The notes: generated by a model not told the origin, from the letters alone. 64,000 bases of DNA from Vibrio quintilis (GCF_024529975.1 NZ_AP024897.1:1922001-1986000), one strand, 5' to 3'; shown: positions 27,301 to 37,893, counted from the first letter of the stretch. Program-made: numbers and translations.

Positions 27301-27397
27301 TTACGGTATGAACACCGGATTATCGTAAACAGGTCTTCTGAGCAGGTATGGCAGCATGCCTGCTCAGATAAATTGTACATATAAGAGAATGATTAAA

Positions 27398-28345
27398 ATG
27401 CAATCAAAATCCAGTCGCTGGATAGGTCACCTCATCTATGCAGTTATCATGGTGACGCTGGTCGGAGCGGTTTATCTGTCTGGCAAAAATATTAACTATA
27501 ACTGGCACTGGGAACGTTTGTGGCCATATGTCGTCAACACGGAAATGCAGGATATCCGGGCTCAGGGAGATGGTGTCGCCATTGTGGGGGACGCCGGTCA
27601 GGTGACGATTGAGTTTGATAACGGTGATACCTCTCAGGTTGTGGATAAGTATGATCAACTGATCGCCGGAGATGGTGATCTGGTCTTTGAAGGTGACACG
27701 ATTGCCCAGAAAAATGACTGGAAGTTCGGACCTATCACCCTTGGCTTATGGGTGACGATTAAAATATCTTTTATTTCCCTCCTTTTTGCCGTGATTCTCG
27801 GGCTGGTTTTCGGGCTGATGCGGGTTGCCAAGAACCAGGTGGCCAGAGATTTATCACTGACTTATGTTGAGTTGATTCGCGGAACCCCGTTATTGGTTCA
27901 GATTTTCATTGTTTACTTTTTTATCGGTACTGTGCTGAACCTTGACCGGTTTACGGCGGGTGTTGTTGCCTTGTCCATTTTTACCGGCGCTTATGTGGCT
28001 GAAATTATCCGGGCTGGTATTCAGTCAGTTGCGACCGGGCAAATGGAAGCGGCCCGTTCATTGGGAATGACGTATCCGCAGGCGATGTGTTATGTCATTT
28101 TGCCACAGGCACTGAAGAAGACGCTGCCGCCACTGGCCGGGCAATTTATCAATTTGATCAAAGATTCTTCACTGGTTTCTGTCATCTCGATTACCGATTT
28201 AACGAAAGCAGGCAGGGAAGTTGTAGCCGGTAGTTTTGCACCATTTGAAGTTTGGTTTACCGTTGCTGCACTTTATTTGTTAGTAACCGGCACATTGTCA
28301 TGGGCCATTCAGGTATTAGAGAAGAGGTTATCTGCCAGTGACTAG
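27398..28345 (+). CDS. Polar amino-acid ABC transporter permease with periplasmic insert
   Basis: This is an inner-membrane permease of the HisM/GlnP type. I chose the ATG at 27398 (MQSKSSRW) because AAGAGA sits ten bases before it; the frame is open to 27356. The first helix (residues 9-28) is followed by about 80 hydrophilic residues ([20 protein letters not shown] and on). The canonical permease core then begins at [15 protein letters not shown] and includes the EAA loop [20 protein letters not shown]. At 315 residues it is longer than simple family members (220-250), owing to this periplasmic domain. It overlaps the ATPase gene by 8 bp. Confidence 0.9.
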   Translation: MQSKSSRWIGHLIYAVIMVTLVGAVYLSGKNINYNWHWERLWPYVVNTEMQDIRAQGDGVAIVGDAGQVTIEFDNGDTSQVVDKYDQLIAGDGDLVFEGDTIAQKNDWKFGPITLGLWVTIKISFISLLFAVILGLVFGLMRVAKNQVARDLSLTYVELIRGTPLLVQIFIVYFFIGTVLNLDRFTAGVVALSIFTGAYVAEIIRAGIQSVATGQMEAARSLGMTYPQAMCYVILPQALKKTLPPLAGQFINLIKDSSLVSVISITDLTKAGREVVAGSFAPFEVWFTVAALYLLVTGTLSWAIQVLEKRLSASD

Positions 28346-29090
28346 AGAATATACAGGTGAAAACATGGTCGTCGCCACAGGGATTGAAAAATTTTACCCG
28401 AATGGCTGTCACGCACTGAAAGCCGTCAGTACTACCGTGAGACGGGGTGAAGTAGTCGCTATTATCGGCCCTTCAGGATCCGGGAAATCTACATTTTTGC
28501 GCACGCTCAATCAGCTTGAAGTCATCAGTGAAGGACAGATCATTGTTGACGGGATTGATATGTATGATCAGTCGACTGATATTAACCAGCTGCGTCAGAA
28601 TGTCGGGATGGTTTTTCAGAGTTTTAATTTGTTTCCGCATAAAACTGCTTTGCAGAATATCATGCTGGCACCGCTGAAAGTATCTAAGCGTCCGGTACGG
28701 GAAGTGGAAGCGATGGCGAAAGATCTAATCAAACGTGTCGGTCTGTCTGACCGGATGAATAACTATCCGTCTCACTTATCCGGCGGGCAGCAACAGCGGG
28801 TTGCGATTGCCCGGGCTCTGGCGATGCAACCGGATCTGATGTTATTTGATGAACCGACATCTGCACTTGACCCGGAAATGGTTGGTGAAGTACTGGATGT
28901 CATCAAAGGGCTGGCTGCTGAAGGCATGACCATGATTGTAGTGACGCATGAAATGGGGTTTGCCAAAGAAGTGGCCGATCGGGTGCTGTTTATGGAAGAT
29001 GGTGTTTTGTTGGTTGATGATTCACCGTCCGCTGTCTTTGATAATCCTGAGCATCCGCGTTTACAGCAGTTTTTAGCCAAGGTGCTTTAA
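28338..29090 (+). CDS. Polar amino-acid ABC transporter, ATP-binding protein (GlnQ-like)
   Basis: This is the cytosolic ATPase of the importer. Walker A is GPSGSGKST, the Q loop [13 protein letters not shown], the signature [15 protein letters not shown], Walker [13 protein letters not shown] and the switch His in VVTHEMGF. The GTG at 28338 overlaps the permease stop. An ATG at 28365 with AGGTGA just upstream ([10 protein letters not shown]) is an equally credible start and would give 241 residues. It ends the operon and a bidirectional terminator follows. Confidence 0.93.
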   Translation: MTREYTGENMVVATGIEKFYPNGCHALKAVSTTVRRGEVVAIIGPSGSGKSTFLRTLNQLEVISEGQIIVDGIDMYDQSTDINQLRQNVGMVFQSFNLFPHKTALQNIMLAPLKVSKRPVREVEAMAKDLIKRVGLSDRMNNYPSHLSGGQQQRVAIARALAMQPDLMLFDEPTSALDPEMVGEVLDVIKGLAAEGMTMIVVTHEMGFAKEVADRVLFMEDGVLLVDDSPSAVFDNPEHPRLQQFLAKVL

Positions 29091-29151
29091 AGCGTTACTT
29101 TCTGTCATCAACAGAAAACGCTGTCATCAAAAGAAAGCCAATGCACCTGAA

Positions 29152-29188
29152 GAAAAACCGATCAGAAACCTCTGGTCGGTTTTTTTGT
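29152..29188. terminator. Bidirectional terminator, ABC operon/metR
   Basis: ACCGATCAG (29157-29165) pairs with CTGGTCGGT (29172-29180) with one wobble. A runs and T runs flank both sides, serving the ABC operon and the convergent metR. Confidence 0.92.
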
Positions 29189-29232
29189 CTGAATACAACT
29201 TCGGCCCGGGTTGTTATCTGCATTGGCAGATC

Positions 29233-30159
29233 TCAGCCGCCCAGAGATGCGATTTTGACGCCATCCAGATGGGCTTTACACTGCTGACGTGCGACAGAAA
29301 AAAATGACTGAAGATAGCGTTTCTCTTTCTCACTGTTACGGATTGCAGCAAAAAGCCGGCGCCATAATCCATTTTCGCCCAAAGGCAGGCTGGTGATTAA
29401 CTTCTGACGGGAAAATTCACTGATGGCCCAGTTGGGCAGGGCGGCGACACCGAGTCCGGCTGATACCATCTGAACCAGCATCAGGGTATTGTCAGCCTGC
29501 TTCCATTTGACCGGTTCTGTTTGAGCGGGTTGCAGGAAGTGTTTATAGACATCCAGCCGCTGTTTCTGAACCGGGTAAGTCAGCATTGTCTGTTCAGCCA
29601 GATCGGCGGGTTCAATATGCTCATGCTCCGCCAGCGGATGATTGACGGCTGTAACCAGACGCATCTCAAAATCAAATAGCGGCTCATAATGGACCTCAGA
29701 GCGGGGCAGGATATCTGATGTGACGACCAGATCAAGCTCACCGGCAAGTAATGCCGGTAAAGGTTCAAAACCAAAACCGGAAGAAAAGTCCAGCTCGACC
29801 TGTGGCCATGAAACCTGATATTCACGGATAGCAGGCATCAGCCACTGAAAGCAGGAGTGGCATTCAATCGCCATATGCAGCCGCCCATTGATATCTTCTT
29901 TCAGACCGGCAACTTCATGCTCCGCCCGGGTGATTTTCGGCAGAATTTCATCGGCCAGCCGCAGCAGAATTTCTCCTTCCGATGTGAATCTGACCGGACG
30001 GGTTTTTCTGAGGAAAAGTTGCCCGCCAATCCGGGATTCCAGATCTTTGATCTGATGAGACAACGCTGATTGCGTTAAATGTAAGGCGGTTGCTGTTGCC
30101 GTGAGAGACCCGGTATCTCTTAAAGAAACTAATGTCCGCAAATGCTTAATTTCGATCAT
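29233..30159 (-). CDS. metR: MetR, LysR-type activator of methionine genes
   Basis: MetR activates metE and related genes with homocysteine as co-effector. The 308-residue protein starts MIEIKHLRTLVSLRDTGSL, with the helix-turn-helix TATATALHLTQSALSHQIKD typical of MetR. The substrate-binding domain includes HMAIECHSCFQWL-type residues. It is divergent from metE, the standard arrangement, and a perfect MetR box lies in the shared intergenic region. Confidence 0.95.
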   Translation of the reverse strand: MIEIKHLRTLVSLRDTGSLTATATALHLTQSALSHQIKDLESRIGGQLFLRKTRPVRFTSEGEILLRLADEILPKITRAEHEVAGLKEDINGRLHMAIECHSCFQWLMPAIREYQVSWPQVELDFSSGFGFEPLPALLAGELDLVVTSDILPRSEVHYEPLFDFEMRLVTAVNHPLAEHEHIEPADLAEQTMLTYPVQKQRLDVYKHFLQPAQTEPVKWKQADNTLMLVQMVSAGLGVAALPNWAISEFSRQKLITSLPLGENGLWRRLFAAIRNSEKEKRYLQSFFSVARQQCKAHLDGVKIASLGG

Positions 30160-30280
30160 GAAATTTCCTCAGTTCATGTAAATTATCATGAATTTTTCTC
30201 TAAACTACTGCGAAATGGTATCTGTGTAAACATCCAGACATCTATTTGCCGGTAAATTTATGTTGGGAATGTTACTAACA

Positions 30281-30293
30281 TGAATAATTTTCA
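30281..30293. promoter_or_regulatory. MetR-binding box
   Basis: TGAATAATTTTCA fits the MetR consensus TGAANNNNNTTCA exactly and lies 146 bp before the metE start. A further dyad, TTCATG-N8-CATGAA at 30173-30192, just upstream of the metR start, is a candidate second site for autoregulation. Confidence 0.7.
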
Positions 30294-30438
30294 TGGTTTT
30301 GTTGAATAATTGTAGGTTGTTTATGAATGCATATCGCAGGATATTTTAGCCATCCAGACATCTTTGTGGTGTTTTCCCTGTCCGGGTTCATACACTGAAT
30401 TAATCATGTATTCGTCAAATAATCAAAAGGATAACAAC

Positions 30439-32724
30439 ATGGCAGTTACAACACATATCTTGGGTTTCCCACGTATCGGTGAAAAAAGAGAATTAAAATT
30501 TGCACTGGAAAAGTACTGGCGCGGTGAGCTGACTCAATCTCAACTGAAAGAAACCGGAGCTGTTATCCGCCGTGAAAACTGGGGGCTGCAGGCTGAAAAT
30601 AATTTAAACTATGTCACTGCCGGTGATTTTGCCTGGTATGATCATGTTCTGTCGACGTCATTACTGCTGGGCCATATTCCATCACGTCACCGGGAAGGGA
30701 CACCGACACTGGATACTTTATTTAAAGTTGCCAGAGGGCAGTCTCAACAGACCTGTGATTGTCATGGTGTGGCAGCATCGGATATGACCAAATGGTTCAA
30801 TACCAACTATCACTACATTGTGCCTGAGTTTAGTGCCGACGATAAATTTGAAGTGACATGGACACAATTATTCGACGAAGTCCGGGAAGCACAACAGCAG
30901 GGCCATGCGGTTAAGCCGGTTCTTCTTGGTCCGCTGAGTTATCTTTATCTGGGCAAATCAGTTGATGCAGGGTTTGACCGCCTGACACTATTGCCTCGTC
31001 TGATTGCTGCTTATCAGAAGATTTTGGCTAAACTCAGCCAGCTGGGTGTGGCATGGGTTCAGATTGATGAGCCAATTCTTGCGCTGGAACTGGATGCTGA
31101 CTGGCTGGGTTCATTTAAGCTGGCTTACCAGATGCTGGAGGGTGACGTCAAACTGCTGCTGACCACCTATTTTGATGGTATTTCCGCTGTGATTGATGAA
31201 ATTGTGGCCTTACCGGTGAATGGCTTACATATTGATCTTGTGTCTGCAACTGAGCAGCTTTCACCGGTCTTAGCCAGATTACCGGCTGACTGGGTTTTAT
31301 CTCTTGGCGTGGTGAACGGGCGTAATGTCTGGCGTGCAGATTTAGCCGCGCTGCTGACTCAGCTTCAGCCGGTTCGCGACCAGTTAGGTGAACGTTTATG
31401 GGTTGCCAGTTCCTGTTCGCTCCTGCATAGTCCGGTCGATTTAGCACTGGAAACGCAAATGAATGCCGATGTGAAATCATGGTTTGCGTTTGCAAGACAA
31501 AAAGTCAAAGAAGTCGGTTTGCTTGGTGCGGCACTCAATGGTGATCAGGAGGCGATGAATGCCTGTCAGCAGTACAGTCAGCCCATTGAAGCCCGTAAGG
31601 CGTCTCAGCAGGTACATAAACCCCAGGTGCAGACACGACTCAAGAGCATCACCGATGCCCTTGCGACACGGGCTTTGCCTTATGAAGAGCGGGCAAAAGC
31701 ACAGCAGGATGCTTTAGGATTACCATTCTTACCTACCACAACGATTGGTTCCTTCCCGCAAACCAGTGAAATTCGTCAGCAACGTAGTGCGTTTAAACAG
31801 GGAAAAATCACTGAAGCTGAATATGAAGAGGGTCTGAAAGCACAAATTCGTGATGCCGTTGAACGTCAGGAAGCTTTGGGACTGGATGTGCTGGTTCATG
31901 GTGAAGCTGAGCGAAATGATATGGTTGAATATTTTGCCGAACATCTGGCAGGTTTCCAGACCACACAGTTTGGCTGGGTGCAAAGTTATGGTTCGCGTTG
32001 CGTGAAACCCGCAGTGGTGGTGACGGATATCGAACGTGACCAGCCGATGACTGTGGCATGGTCTGAATATGCGCAGTCTCTGACTTCCAGACAGATGAAA
32101 GGTATGCTGACCGGTCCTGTGACAATTCTGTGCTGGACATTTCCGCGGGAAGATATCAGCCGCAAAGAAATTGCGCAGCAACTGGCTCTGGCCTTAAGAG
32201 ATGAAGTGGAAGACTTACAGGAAGCCGGTATCAATATTATTCAGATTGATGAACCGGCCATTCGTGAAGGTTTGCCATTGAAGAAACGCGATCATCAGGA
32301 CTATCTGGACTGGGCTGTACAGGCATTCAGAATTTCAGCTTCCGGCGCGAAATCAGAAACTCAGATTCATACTCACATGTGTTACAGCGAATTCAATGAA
32401 ATTATTGAGTCTGTTGCGGCACTGGATGCAGATGTCATTACCATTGAAACATCACGGTCGAATATGGCACTGCTCGATGCGTTTGAAAAATTCAACTATC
32501 CGAATGAAATTGGTCCGGGTGTGTACGATATTCATTCACCCAATGTTCCGACCGAAGAATGGATGGTGGGTCTGCTCAAAAAAGCGGCTGAAGCGATTCC
32601 GGCACAACGTCTGTGGGTAAACCCGGACTGTGGTCTGAAAACCCGCGGATGGACAGAAACGGAAGCTTCACTGAAAAACATGGTCTCTGCAGCGAAGACG
32701 CTGCGGGAAGAGCTGGCCCGGTAG
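30439..32724 (+). CDS. metE: MetE, cobalamin-independent methionine synthase
   Basis: MetE transfers a methyl group from 5-methyltetrahydropteroyltriglutamate to homocysteine. The 761-residue protein opens [20 protein letters not shown]. The zinc-site ligands are visible in the C-terminal barrel: THMCYSEF and [12 protein letters not shown], with the acidic ligand in HGEAERNDM. The ATG at 30439 follows AAAAGGA; the frame is open further upstream but that part is MetR-box DNA and leader. It is regulated by the divergent metR. Confidence 0.97.
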   Translation: MAVTTHILGFPRIGEKRELKFALEKYWRGELTQSQLKETGAVIRRENWGLQAENNLNYVTAGDFAWYDHVLSTSLLLGHIPSRHREGTPTLDTLFKVARGQSQQTCDCHGVAASDMTKWFNTNYHYIVPEFSADDKFEVTWTQLFDEVREAQQQGHAVKPVLLGPLSYLYLGKSVDAGFDRLTLLPRLIAAYQKILAKLSQLGVAWVQIDEPILALELDADWLGSFKLAYQMLEGDVKLLLTTYFDGISAVIDEIVALPVNGLHIDLVSATEQLSPVLARLPADWVLSLGVVNGRNVWRADLAALLTQLQPVRDQLGERLWVASSCSLLHSPVDLALETQMNADVKSWFAFARQKVKEVGLLGAALNGDQEAMNACQQYSQPIEARKASQQVHKPQVQTRLKSITDALATRALPYEERAKAQQDALGLPFLPTTTIGSFPQTSEIRQQRSAFKQGKITEAEYEEGLKAQIRDAVERQEALGLDVLVHGEAERNDMVEYFAEHLAGFQTTQFGWVQSYGSRCVKPAVVVTDIERDQPMTVAWSEYAQSLTSRQMKGMLTGPVTILCWTFPREDISRKEIAQQLALALRDEVEDLQEAGINIIQIDEPAIREGLPLKKRDHQDYLDWAVQAFRISASGAKSETQIHTHMCYSEFNEIIESVAALDADVITIETSRSNMALLDAFEKFNYPNEIGPGVYDIHSPNVPTEEWMVGLLKKAAEAIPAQRLWVNPDCGLKTRGWTETEASLKNMVSAAKTLREELAR

Positions 32725-32757
32725 CCTGCGCCTGTTTTTCTCTTTCTTATATACTCA

Positions 32758-32782
32758 TGCATCTTCAAATTGTTTGGGTATA
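32758..32782. repeat. Dispersed palindrome, right half only
   Basis: TGCATCTTCAAATTGTTTGG then GTATA, two mismatches from the full-copy right arm, 34 bp after the metE stop. Confidence 0.65.
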
Positions 32783-32813
32783 AAACAGGCAGAATAATAA
32801 CCACGTCGTTGGC

Positions 32814-32836
32814 GCCCCTGAAAAGGGGCTTTTTAT
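32814..32836 (+). terminator. Terminator after metE
   Basis: GCCCC (32814-32818) pairs with GGGGC (32825-32829), followed by five Ts. Confidence 0.8.
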
Positions 32837-32939
32837 AGGCTTGTTATCATTAAATTTTTTTGAATTGAACTTTATTGATAGACTTGAGTCCTAAATTAAG
32901 ACTAGATAATAACTATTTCTGAAGATACGGATTCGATTT

Positions 32940-34073
32940 ATGACCAAATTCTGGTTGATATCCACGACCGCCGCTGCCGCGATTATTGCCAGCGGCGTTT
33001 ATTTTTATACCAATGAAAACTCCTCCCAACCTCTTTTCGAAACTGTCCATGCTGAGAAGCGAACGATAAACAAACAGGCCATTGCTGTCGGAAAAATGGT
33101 GCCCGCACATTCTGTTGCCATTAAATCTCAGATTAACGGTATCGTCGGGAAAATTTATGTCAAAGAAGGAGAGAAAGTTAAACAGGGACAGCCGTTGATT
33201 AAGGTTCGACCCAATCCAACGCCTCAGGCATTAACCGATGCCACTACAGAACTGATGCAGAGTGAAGCGTCGATGGATTCTGCCCGCCAGAGCCTGGCGA
33301 ATCTGCAAAGCCTGGTTGATCAAAAGATCATTCCTGACAATTACGATGACTATGTGCGTGCCAAAGCGAACATGAAAGCCAGAAAGGCCGAAGTTGCGCA
33401 GAAAAGGCATAATCTTGAACTGATTCAAAGTGGTGAAGCTTCTGTGGGCAGTGCCCGCCTGACTTCCACCATTTATGCACCGATTGATGGCACGGTACTG
33501 AATATCAAAGTCGAAGTCGGAGAGCCGATTATATCGACAGAGTCGAGCCAGTCTGCAACGGAAATGATGTCACTGGCAGATATGAGTAATGTGATTTTTA
33601 AAGGGAGTGTCAGTGAACACGATGCTGCACTGCTGGACCCCGGAATGCATGTGACTATGACGGTTGCACCTTATCCCGGAATGGAAGTTCAGGGGGTTTT
33701 AGGTAAAGTAGCCATTCAGTCTGAAACCTTAAATGGTTCAAATGCCGTATCCGGAAATAGTTTTGACAATGGGTTTGGTGTCGAAGTCAGTCAGTTAAAC
33801 ATTCCTGAAGGAATGAAGCTGCGTTCAGGTTTCTCCGCCACAGCCCGGATTATTCTGAAGCAGGTAAAAGATGTGGTCAGCCTGCCGGAAAGAGTACTGA
33901 AGTTTGAAGATGAAATGCCGAATGTACTGCTGCCTGATGATTCGGAGCAGGGTTATCATGAGCAGGAAGTGAAGCTGGGCCTTTCAGATGGTGTTCATGT
34001 GGAAGTCCTTCAAGGCGTTGATGACGGACAGGACGTGGTGGATAACAGTATGCTGGGAGACTCCGATGACTAA
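32940..34073 (+). CDS. HlyD/MacA-type periplasmic adaptor of an efflux system
   Basis: The 377-residue protein has an N-terminal membrane anchor (residues 4-22). A lipoyl-like half (AIKSQINGIVGKIYVKEGEKVK) is followed by an alpha hairpin of about 70 residues (SEASMDSARQSLANLQSLV and on), the second lipoyl half (STIYAPIDGTVLNIKVEVGEP) and a beta barrel. This is the order of membrane-fusion proteins that join an inner-membrane pump to TolC. It opens a six-gene operon and overlaps the next gene by 8 bp. The cargo is unknown. Confidence 0.92.
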   Translation: MTKFWLISTTAAAAIIASGVYFYTNENSSQPLFETVHAEKRTINKQAIAVGKMVPAHSVAIKSQINGIVGKIYVKEGEKVKQGQPLIKVRPNPTPQALTDATTELMQSEASMDSARQSLANLQSLVDQKIIPDNYDDYVRAKANMKARKAEVAQKRHNLELIQSGEASVGSARLTSTIYAPIDGTVLNIKVEVGEPIISTESSQSATEMMSLADMSNVIFKGSVSEHDAALLDPGMHVTMTVAPYPGMEVQGVLGKVAIQSETLNGSNAVSGNSFDNGFGVEVSQLNIPEGMKLRSGFSATARIILKQVKDVVSLPERVLKFEDEMPNVLLPDDSEQGYHEQEVKLGLSDGVHVEVLQGVDDGQDVVDNSMLGDSDD

Positions 34074-35397
34074 TACCCGGTTCCTGCGTCATTCATTTAT
34101 TCTGATGATGGCGCTTGCTCCGTGTCTGTCTCATGCTATGTCTCTCGATGAAGCCTGGCAGGCGGCGAAGAAATACGCCCCGGAACTGGATCAGGCCCGG
34201 CTGGACGTGCAGATCAGTCAATCCGGAAAAAACATCAACCGTAGTGCGCTGCTGCCTTCTTTGTCAGCCGGTTCCTCCATTGACTGGCAGGAAAGAGCAG
34301 GAAACAGTCACGGATATAATGTGACACTGAAGCAATCCCTCTGGGACAGTGCTTCGTGGACGGCACTGGATCAGGCAAAAGCGGATGTGGTGAAAGCGCA
34401 GCTGGAGCAAAATCAGGTCCGCAATGATTTGGCAGATAAGCTGATTACCGCTTACCTTGACTTAGCCAGTGCTCAGGGAGATTTGCATCTGGCTCAGCAA
34501 AAGCTGGCTGAAGGCAACAAACTGTTGAAAATCACCCGCCAGCGTTATAAAGCCGGGAAAGTGAAGTCGATTGATGTCGAAGAAATGCTGGCCAATCAGC
34601 TCAATGAGAAGTCTGCGATTTTGCAGGCAAAACTCTCGCTGGCTGAAAAGCGGGCAGTGTTTTTCTCGCTGGTCAGTTTTTCGCAGGACGGTTTATCTCA
34701 GGACGATTTATCTCAGGACAATTCACACCGGGAAAGTCAGGAAACCGGGCTGGTAGATGAAGTGGACACAGAGCTTTCACATGAGCCGCCTTTACTGGTC
34801 AGTACGGAGGCACAATGGTTGAAACTGGCAAAGAATCATAGTCCGGATCTGTTGGTTGCCAGCCAGCAGCTCAGATTACAACAGCTTGAAAAATCACTGG
34901 CAAAAAGTGGCTATTATCCGTCACTGGAAGGTCATGTTGGTTATCAGGATAATGATAATCTCTCACATGGTGAAATGAATGCCGGGATCTCACTGTCCCT
35001 GCCGCTGGATTTAAACGGAGCCACCCGGGCAAAGGTTGAACAGGCTGGTTTAAAAGTTCTCCGGGCGAGGCAGGCGGTGCGTAAGGTTGAAATTGAGATT
35101 GCAAAAAATATCCGTCAGCAGTTTGCACAACTGTCACTGAACCGGGAACAGGTTGAAGTGACCAGAGAACTCGTCGCGCATCAGACCCGGGTGTTACAGA
35201 GTAAAGAGACACTGTTTAACGCGGGATTGTCAGAAGCATCTGATGTGATTGAAGCGCATAATGCCCTGTTTACGGCCAGAAATGATCTGAAAAGTAACTT
35301 ATATCAGTATTGGCGGCAGCGGGCCGGATTACTGTTAACCGCCGGACTGTTAGATGATCAGTCGATTGCTGCAATATCAAAGGTGTTTAATTCATGA
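34066..35397 (+). CDS. TolC-family outer-membrane efflux protein
   Basis: The ATG at 34066 overlaps the adaptor stop and gives a 443-residue precursor with a signal peptide (HSFILMMALAPCLSHAMS). The two-repeat coiled-coil pattern of outer-membrane efflux proteins follows (KQSLWDSASWTALDQAKADV, LTAYLDLASAQ-type helices, and KSGYYPSLEGHVGYQDN in the second half). A pentapeptide-like repeat (FSQDG LSQDD LSQDN) sits between the halves. It forms the trimeric exit duct for the adaptor/ABC proteins encoded on either side. Confidence 0.9.
   Translation: MTNTRFLRHSFILMMALAPCLSHAMSLDEAWQAAKKYAPELDQARLDVQISQSGKNINRSALLPSLSAGSSIDWQERAGNSHGYNVTLKQSLWDSASWTALDQAKADVVKAQLEQNQVRNDLADKLITAYLDLASAQGDLHLAQQKLAEGNKLLKITRQRYKAGKVKSIDVEEMLANQLNEKSAILQAKLSLAEKRAVFFSLVSFSQDGLSQDDLSQDNSHRESQETGLVDEVDTELSHEPPLLVSTEAQWLKLAKNHSPDLLVASQQLRLQQLEKSLAKSGYYPSLEGHVGYQDNDNLSHGEMNAGISLSLPLDLNGATRAKVEQAGLKVLRARQAVRKVEIEIAKNIRQQFAQLSLNREQVEVTRELVAHQTRVLQSKETLFNAGLSEASDVIEAHNALFTARNDLKSNLYQYWRQRAGLLLTAGLLDDQSIAAISKVFNS
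34677..34721 (+). repeat. Three tandem 15-bp units inside the TolC-type gene
   Basis: Units TTTTTCGCAGGACGG, TTTATCTCAGGACGA and TTTATCTCAGGACAA encode FSQDG, LSQDD and LSQDN. They lie in the polar linker between the two repeats of the outer-membrane protein, where length variation is likely tolerated. Confidence 0.8.
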
Positions 35398-36608
35398 TGG
35401 CAATTTTGCAGCAGACTCTGCAAACCCTTTATGCCTACCGGATGAAAAGCTCACTGGCGGTCATCGCAATTGCCTGGGGCGTAATCTCGGTTGTGGTCTT
35501 AATTGCTCTGGGCGAAGGGTTTTATCGCCAGCAGATCGCCTCATTTCGTTTTATGATGAATCAGACCCAGATTGTGGTGCCGACGCAGACGGGGAAACCC
35601 TGGCAGGGCTTACCCGCACGCCGGGAACTGAAAATGACAGAGTCGGTGATGCAGCGCATTCAACAGGCCGGGTTTATTGACAGTTATTCTGTACTTTATG
35701 AAAAGCAGGATGCGCGTGTCACGGACAGCTCAGGGCATTTTCTGACAACCCAGGTCAGCGGGGCCGGAAGTAACTACCTGAAGCTGGCAACGCTCCGGCT
35801 GGAAGACAGTTCACGCAAAATTTCACCGTTGGATCTTGAAAATCACAGCCGGGTTGCGGTTGTGGGTGATCGTATTGCCGCAATGGGTAAAATCTCTCTC
35901 AACGATATGATTAAAATTAACGGTGTGCCATTTCGCGTCATCGGGCTGTTAAAAGGCGGTGACAGCGGTGTGACTTTCGGTGACCGGGGCAGAGTCATGA
36001 TTCCGTCGTCGACCTTTAAAGACTTGTGGGACACCTTACCCTCGATGTTATTTGTTCAGCCGCAGAAGGGCGTTTCCGGCCCGGTCCTGCGCAGCAATAT
36101 CCTGCGTTTCTATGCCGGTCAGATGCATTTTGATCCAACCGATCATGACGCAATGTGGATGCCTGATTTGAGTGACGGTGCCAAAATGATTACCGCCCTT
36201 TTCCGTGGTATTCAGGCTTTTCTGGGAGCCAGTGGCATTATGACCATGGCCGTTGGTGCGCTGGGCGTTGCTAATATTATGTTCTTATCCGTGACTGAAC
36301 GGACGCGTGAAATCGGTGTCCGGATGGCGATTGGGGCGACCCGCAGCTCGATTCTGACTCAGTTTGTGACGGAAGGAATGATTCTGATTGCAATCGGTAG
36401 CCTGAGCGGATTTGCCATTGCAGCCGGGGTCGTTGCCATACTCGGACATATGCAGCTGCCGGACTGGCTGGGTGTGCCGGTGATTACGCCCGGCGCGGTG
36501 ATCATCACTCTGGTTGTGACGGGATGTCTGGCATTTCTTGCTTCTTATTTCCCGGCCCGGCGGGCGTCTGATCTGACACCGGTTCTTGCCCTGAGCGCGA
36601 GGGGCTGA
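35394..36608 (+). CDS. MacB/FtsX-type ABC permease, first copy
   Basis: This 404-residue inner-membrane protein has one N-terminal helix (SSLAVIAIAWGVISVVVLIALGEG), a large periplasmic MacB-type domain (about residues 45-270) and three C-terminal helices. Between the latter is the FtsX signature VTERTREIGVRMAIGATRSSI. It lacks an ATPase domain, so it must use the separate ATPase encoded two genes later. It overlaps the TolC-type gene by 4 bp (ATGA). Such mechanotransmission pumps move substrates from the periplasm through TolC. Confidence 0.92.
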   Translation: MMAILQQTLQTLYAYRMKSSLAVIAIAWGVISVVVLIALGEGFYRQQIASFRFMMNQTQIVVPTQTGKPWQGLPARRELKMTESVMQRIQQAGFIDSYSVLYEKQDARVTDSSGHFLTTQVSGAGSNYLKLATLRLEDSSRKISPLDLENHSRVAVVGDRIAAMGKISLNDMIKINGVPFRVIGLLKGGDSGVTFGDRGRVMIPSSTFKDLWDTLPSMLFVQPQKGVSGPVLRSNILRFYAGQMHFDPTDHDAMWMPDLSDGAKMITALFRGIQAFLGASGIMTMAVGALGVANIMFLSVTERTREIGVRMAIGATRSSILTQFVTEGMILIAIGSLSGFAIAAGVVAILGHMQLPDWLGVPVITPGAVIITLVVTGCLAFLASYFPARRASDLTPVLALSARG

Positions 36609-36609
36609 G

Positions 36610-37890
36610 ATGTTACTGCCACTCAGACAAATTTTTCAGGAAATGGCGGCGGAGAAACTCCGCCTGATACTGACGATCTTTGCTGTTGCCTGGGCAACAC
36701 TGTGTATTGCCGGGATGCTGGCCGTCGGGGAAGGGCTGCGGGCCGGTATTATCCGTGTGGTACAAAATGGTAACGGTAACCTGATTCATATTACCGGCGG
36801 TATCGCCGGGATTGACAACGGTACTTTTTATCAGGGAAAAGCGCTGGATTTGAAAGCCCGGGATGCAGAGATTCTGCAAACATTACCCGCTGTTGCCCGG
36901 GCATTACCCAGTACCTCATGGCAGGAAGAACTCCGGTATGGCGATCAATATTCCTGGCGTAAACCAACGGCGGTCTCTGCCGGTTACAAACAGATGAACC
37001 ATCTGAAGGTGATGCCGGGTGGCCGTTGGTTTAATCCGCTGGACGCCAGGGAAGAGCGACAGGTGATCGTGTTGGGGTACGCCACTGCTGCCGGTTTATT
37101 TAATGATGAGGAAGCCGGATTTTTTGACACTGTGACGCTACAGGCCGATCCGGTAGGTAAGAAAGTCAAACTTGGTGATAAAGAGTTCACCGTCATCGGG
37201 GTGCTGAAAAAAAACAGCGGGCGGATTGAAAGCGGTAACTCGATTAATTACGCCAGTTTTGTACCGCTGGCAACATGGCAGAGTTTCCACCGTAATCAGG
37301 CTGTGGATGCGATTAATGTCTTACCCGGCAAAGGTGTTGATCGGGTTGCTTTGGCCGGAGTGCTGAAACAATTGCTGATACGCCGTCATGGTGCCAGCCT
37401 GAAAGATCAGGAAATTGTTCAGGTGCAGGATATGTTTCTTGAGCAGAAGAGTATGCAAAGCTTTTTGATTGGTTTACAAAGCTTTCTGGGGATTATCGGC
37501 CTGATTACGCTGATGGTTGCCGGGGTTGGGATCGCGAATGTGATGTATGCGACTGTCCGGCGTTCCACCCGCGATATTGGTGTCAGAATGGCGGTTGGTG
37601 CTACGCCGGCTGCAATCCGGCTGCATTATCTGGTTCAGTCGCTGCTGACGATGGCGCTGGGCGGACTGTTAGGTTTAGTGATGACTTATGGCGTTGTGGT
37701 AGTGATTCAGGTTCTGCCACTGAGCGGAAACATGGTGTACGAAGAATTGGGTCAGCCTGTCCCGCAACTTTCCTGGATGATTATTACCATCGTTATTTCT
37801 ACGCTGGTATTGATTGGTATCGCTGCGGCCTGGTTACCGGCAAATAAAGCAGCTCAAATTACGCCGCTTCAGGCATTGCAAAGTGAATAA
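36610..37890 (+). CDS. MacB/FtsX-type ABC permease, second copy
   Basis: This 426-residue protein has the same layout as its neighbour: N-terminal helix (LILTIFAVAWATLCIAGMLA), periplasmic MacB domain, three C-terminal helices and the signature VRRSTRDIGVRMAVGATPAAI. Two different permeases suggest a heterodimeric pump. It starts one base after the first permease stop, implying translational coupling. Confidence 0.92.
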   Translation: MLLPLRQIFQEMAAEKLRLILTIFAVAWATLCIAGMLAVGEGLRAGIIRVVQNGNGNLIHITGGIAGIDNGTFYQGKALDLKARDAEILQTLPAVARALPSTSWQEELRYGDQYSWRKPTAVSAGYKQMNHLKVMPGGRWFNPLDAREERQVIVLGYATAAGLFNDEEAGFFDTVTLQADPVGKKVKLGDKEFTVIGVLKKNSGRIESGNSINYASFVPLATWQSFHRNQAVDAINVLPGKGVDRVALAGVLKQLLIRRHGASLKDQEIVQVQDMFLEQKSMQSFLIGLQSFLGIIGLITLMVAGVGIANVMYATVRRSTRDIGVRMAVGATPAAIRLHYLVQSLLTMALGGLLGLVMTYGVVVVIQVLPLSGNMVYEELGQPVPQLSWMIITIVISTLVLIGIAAAWLPANKAAQITPLQALQSE

Positions 37891-37893
37891 AGC

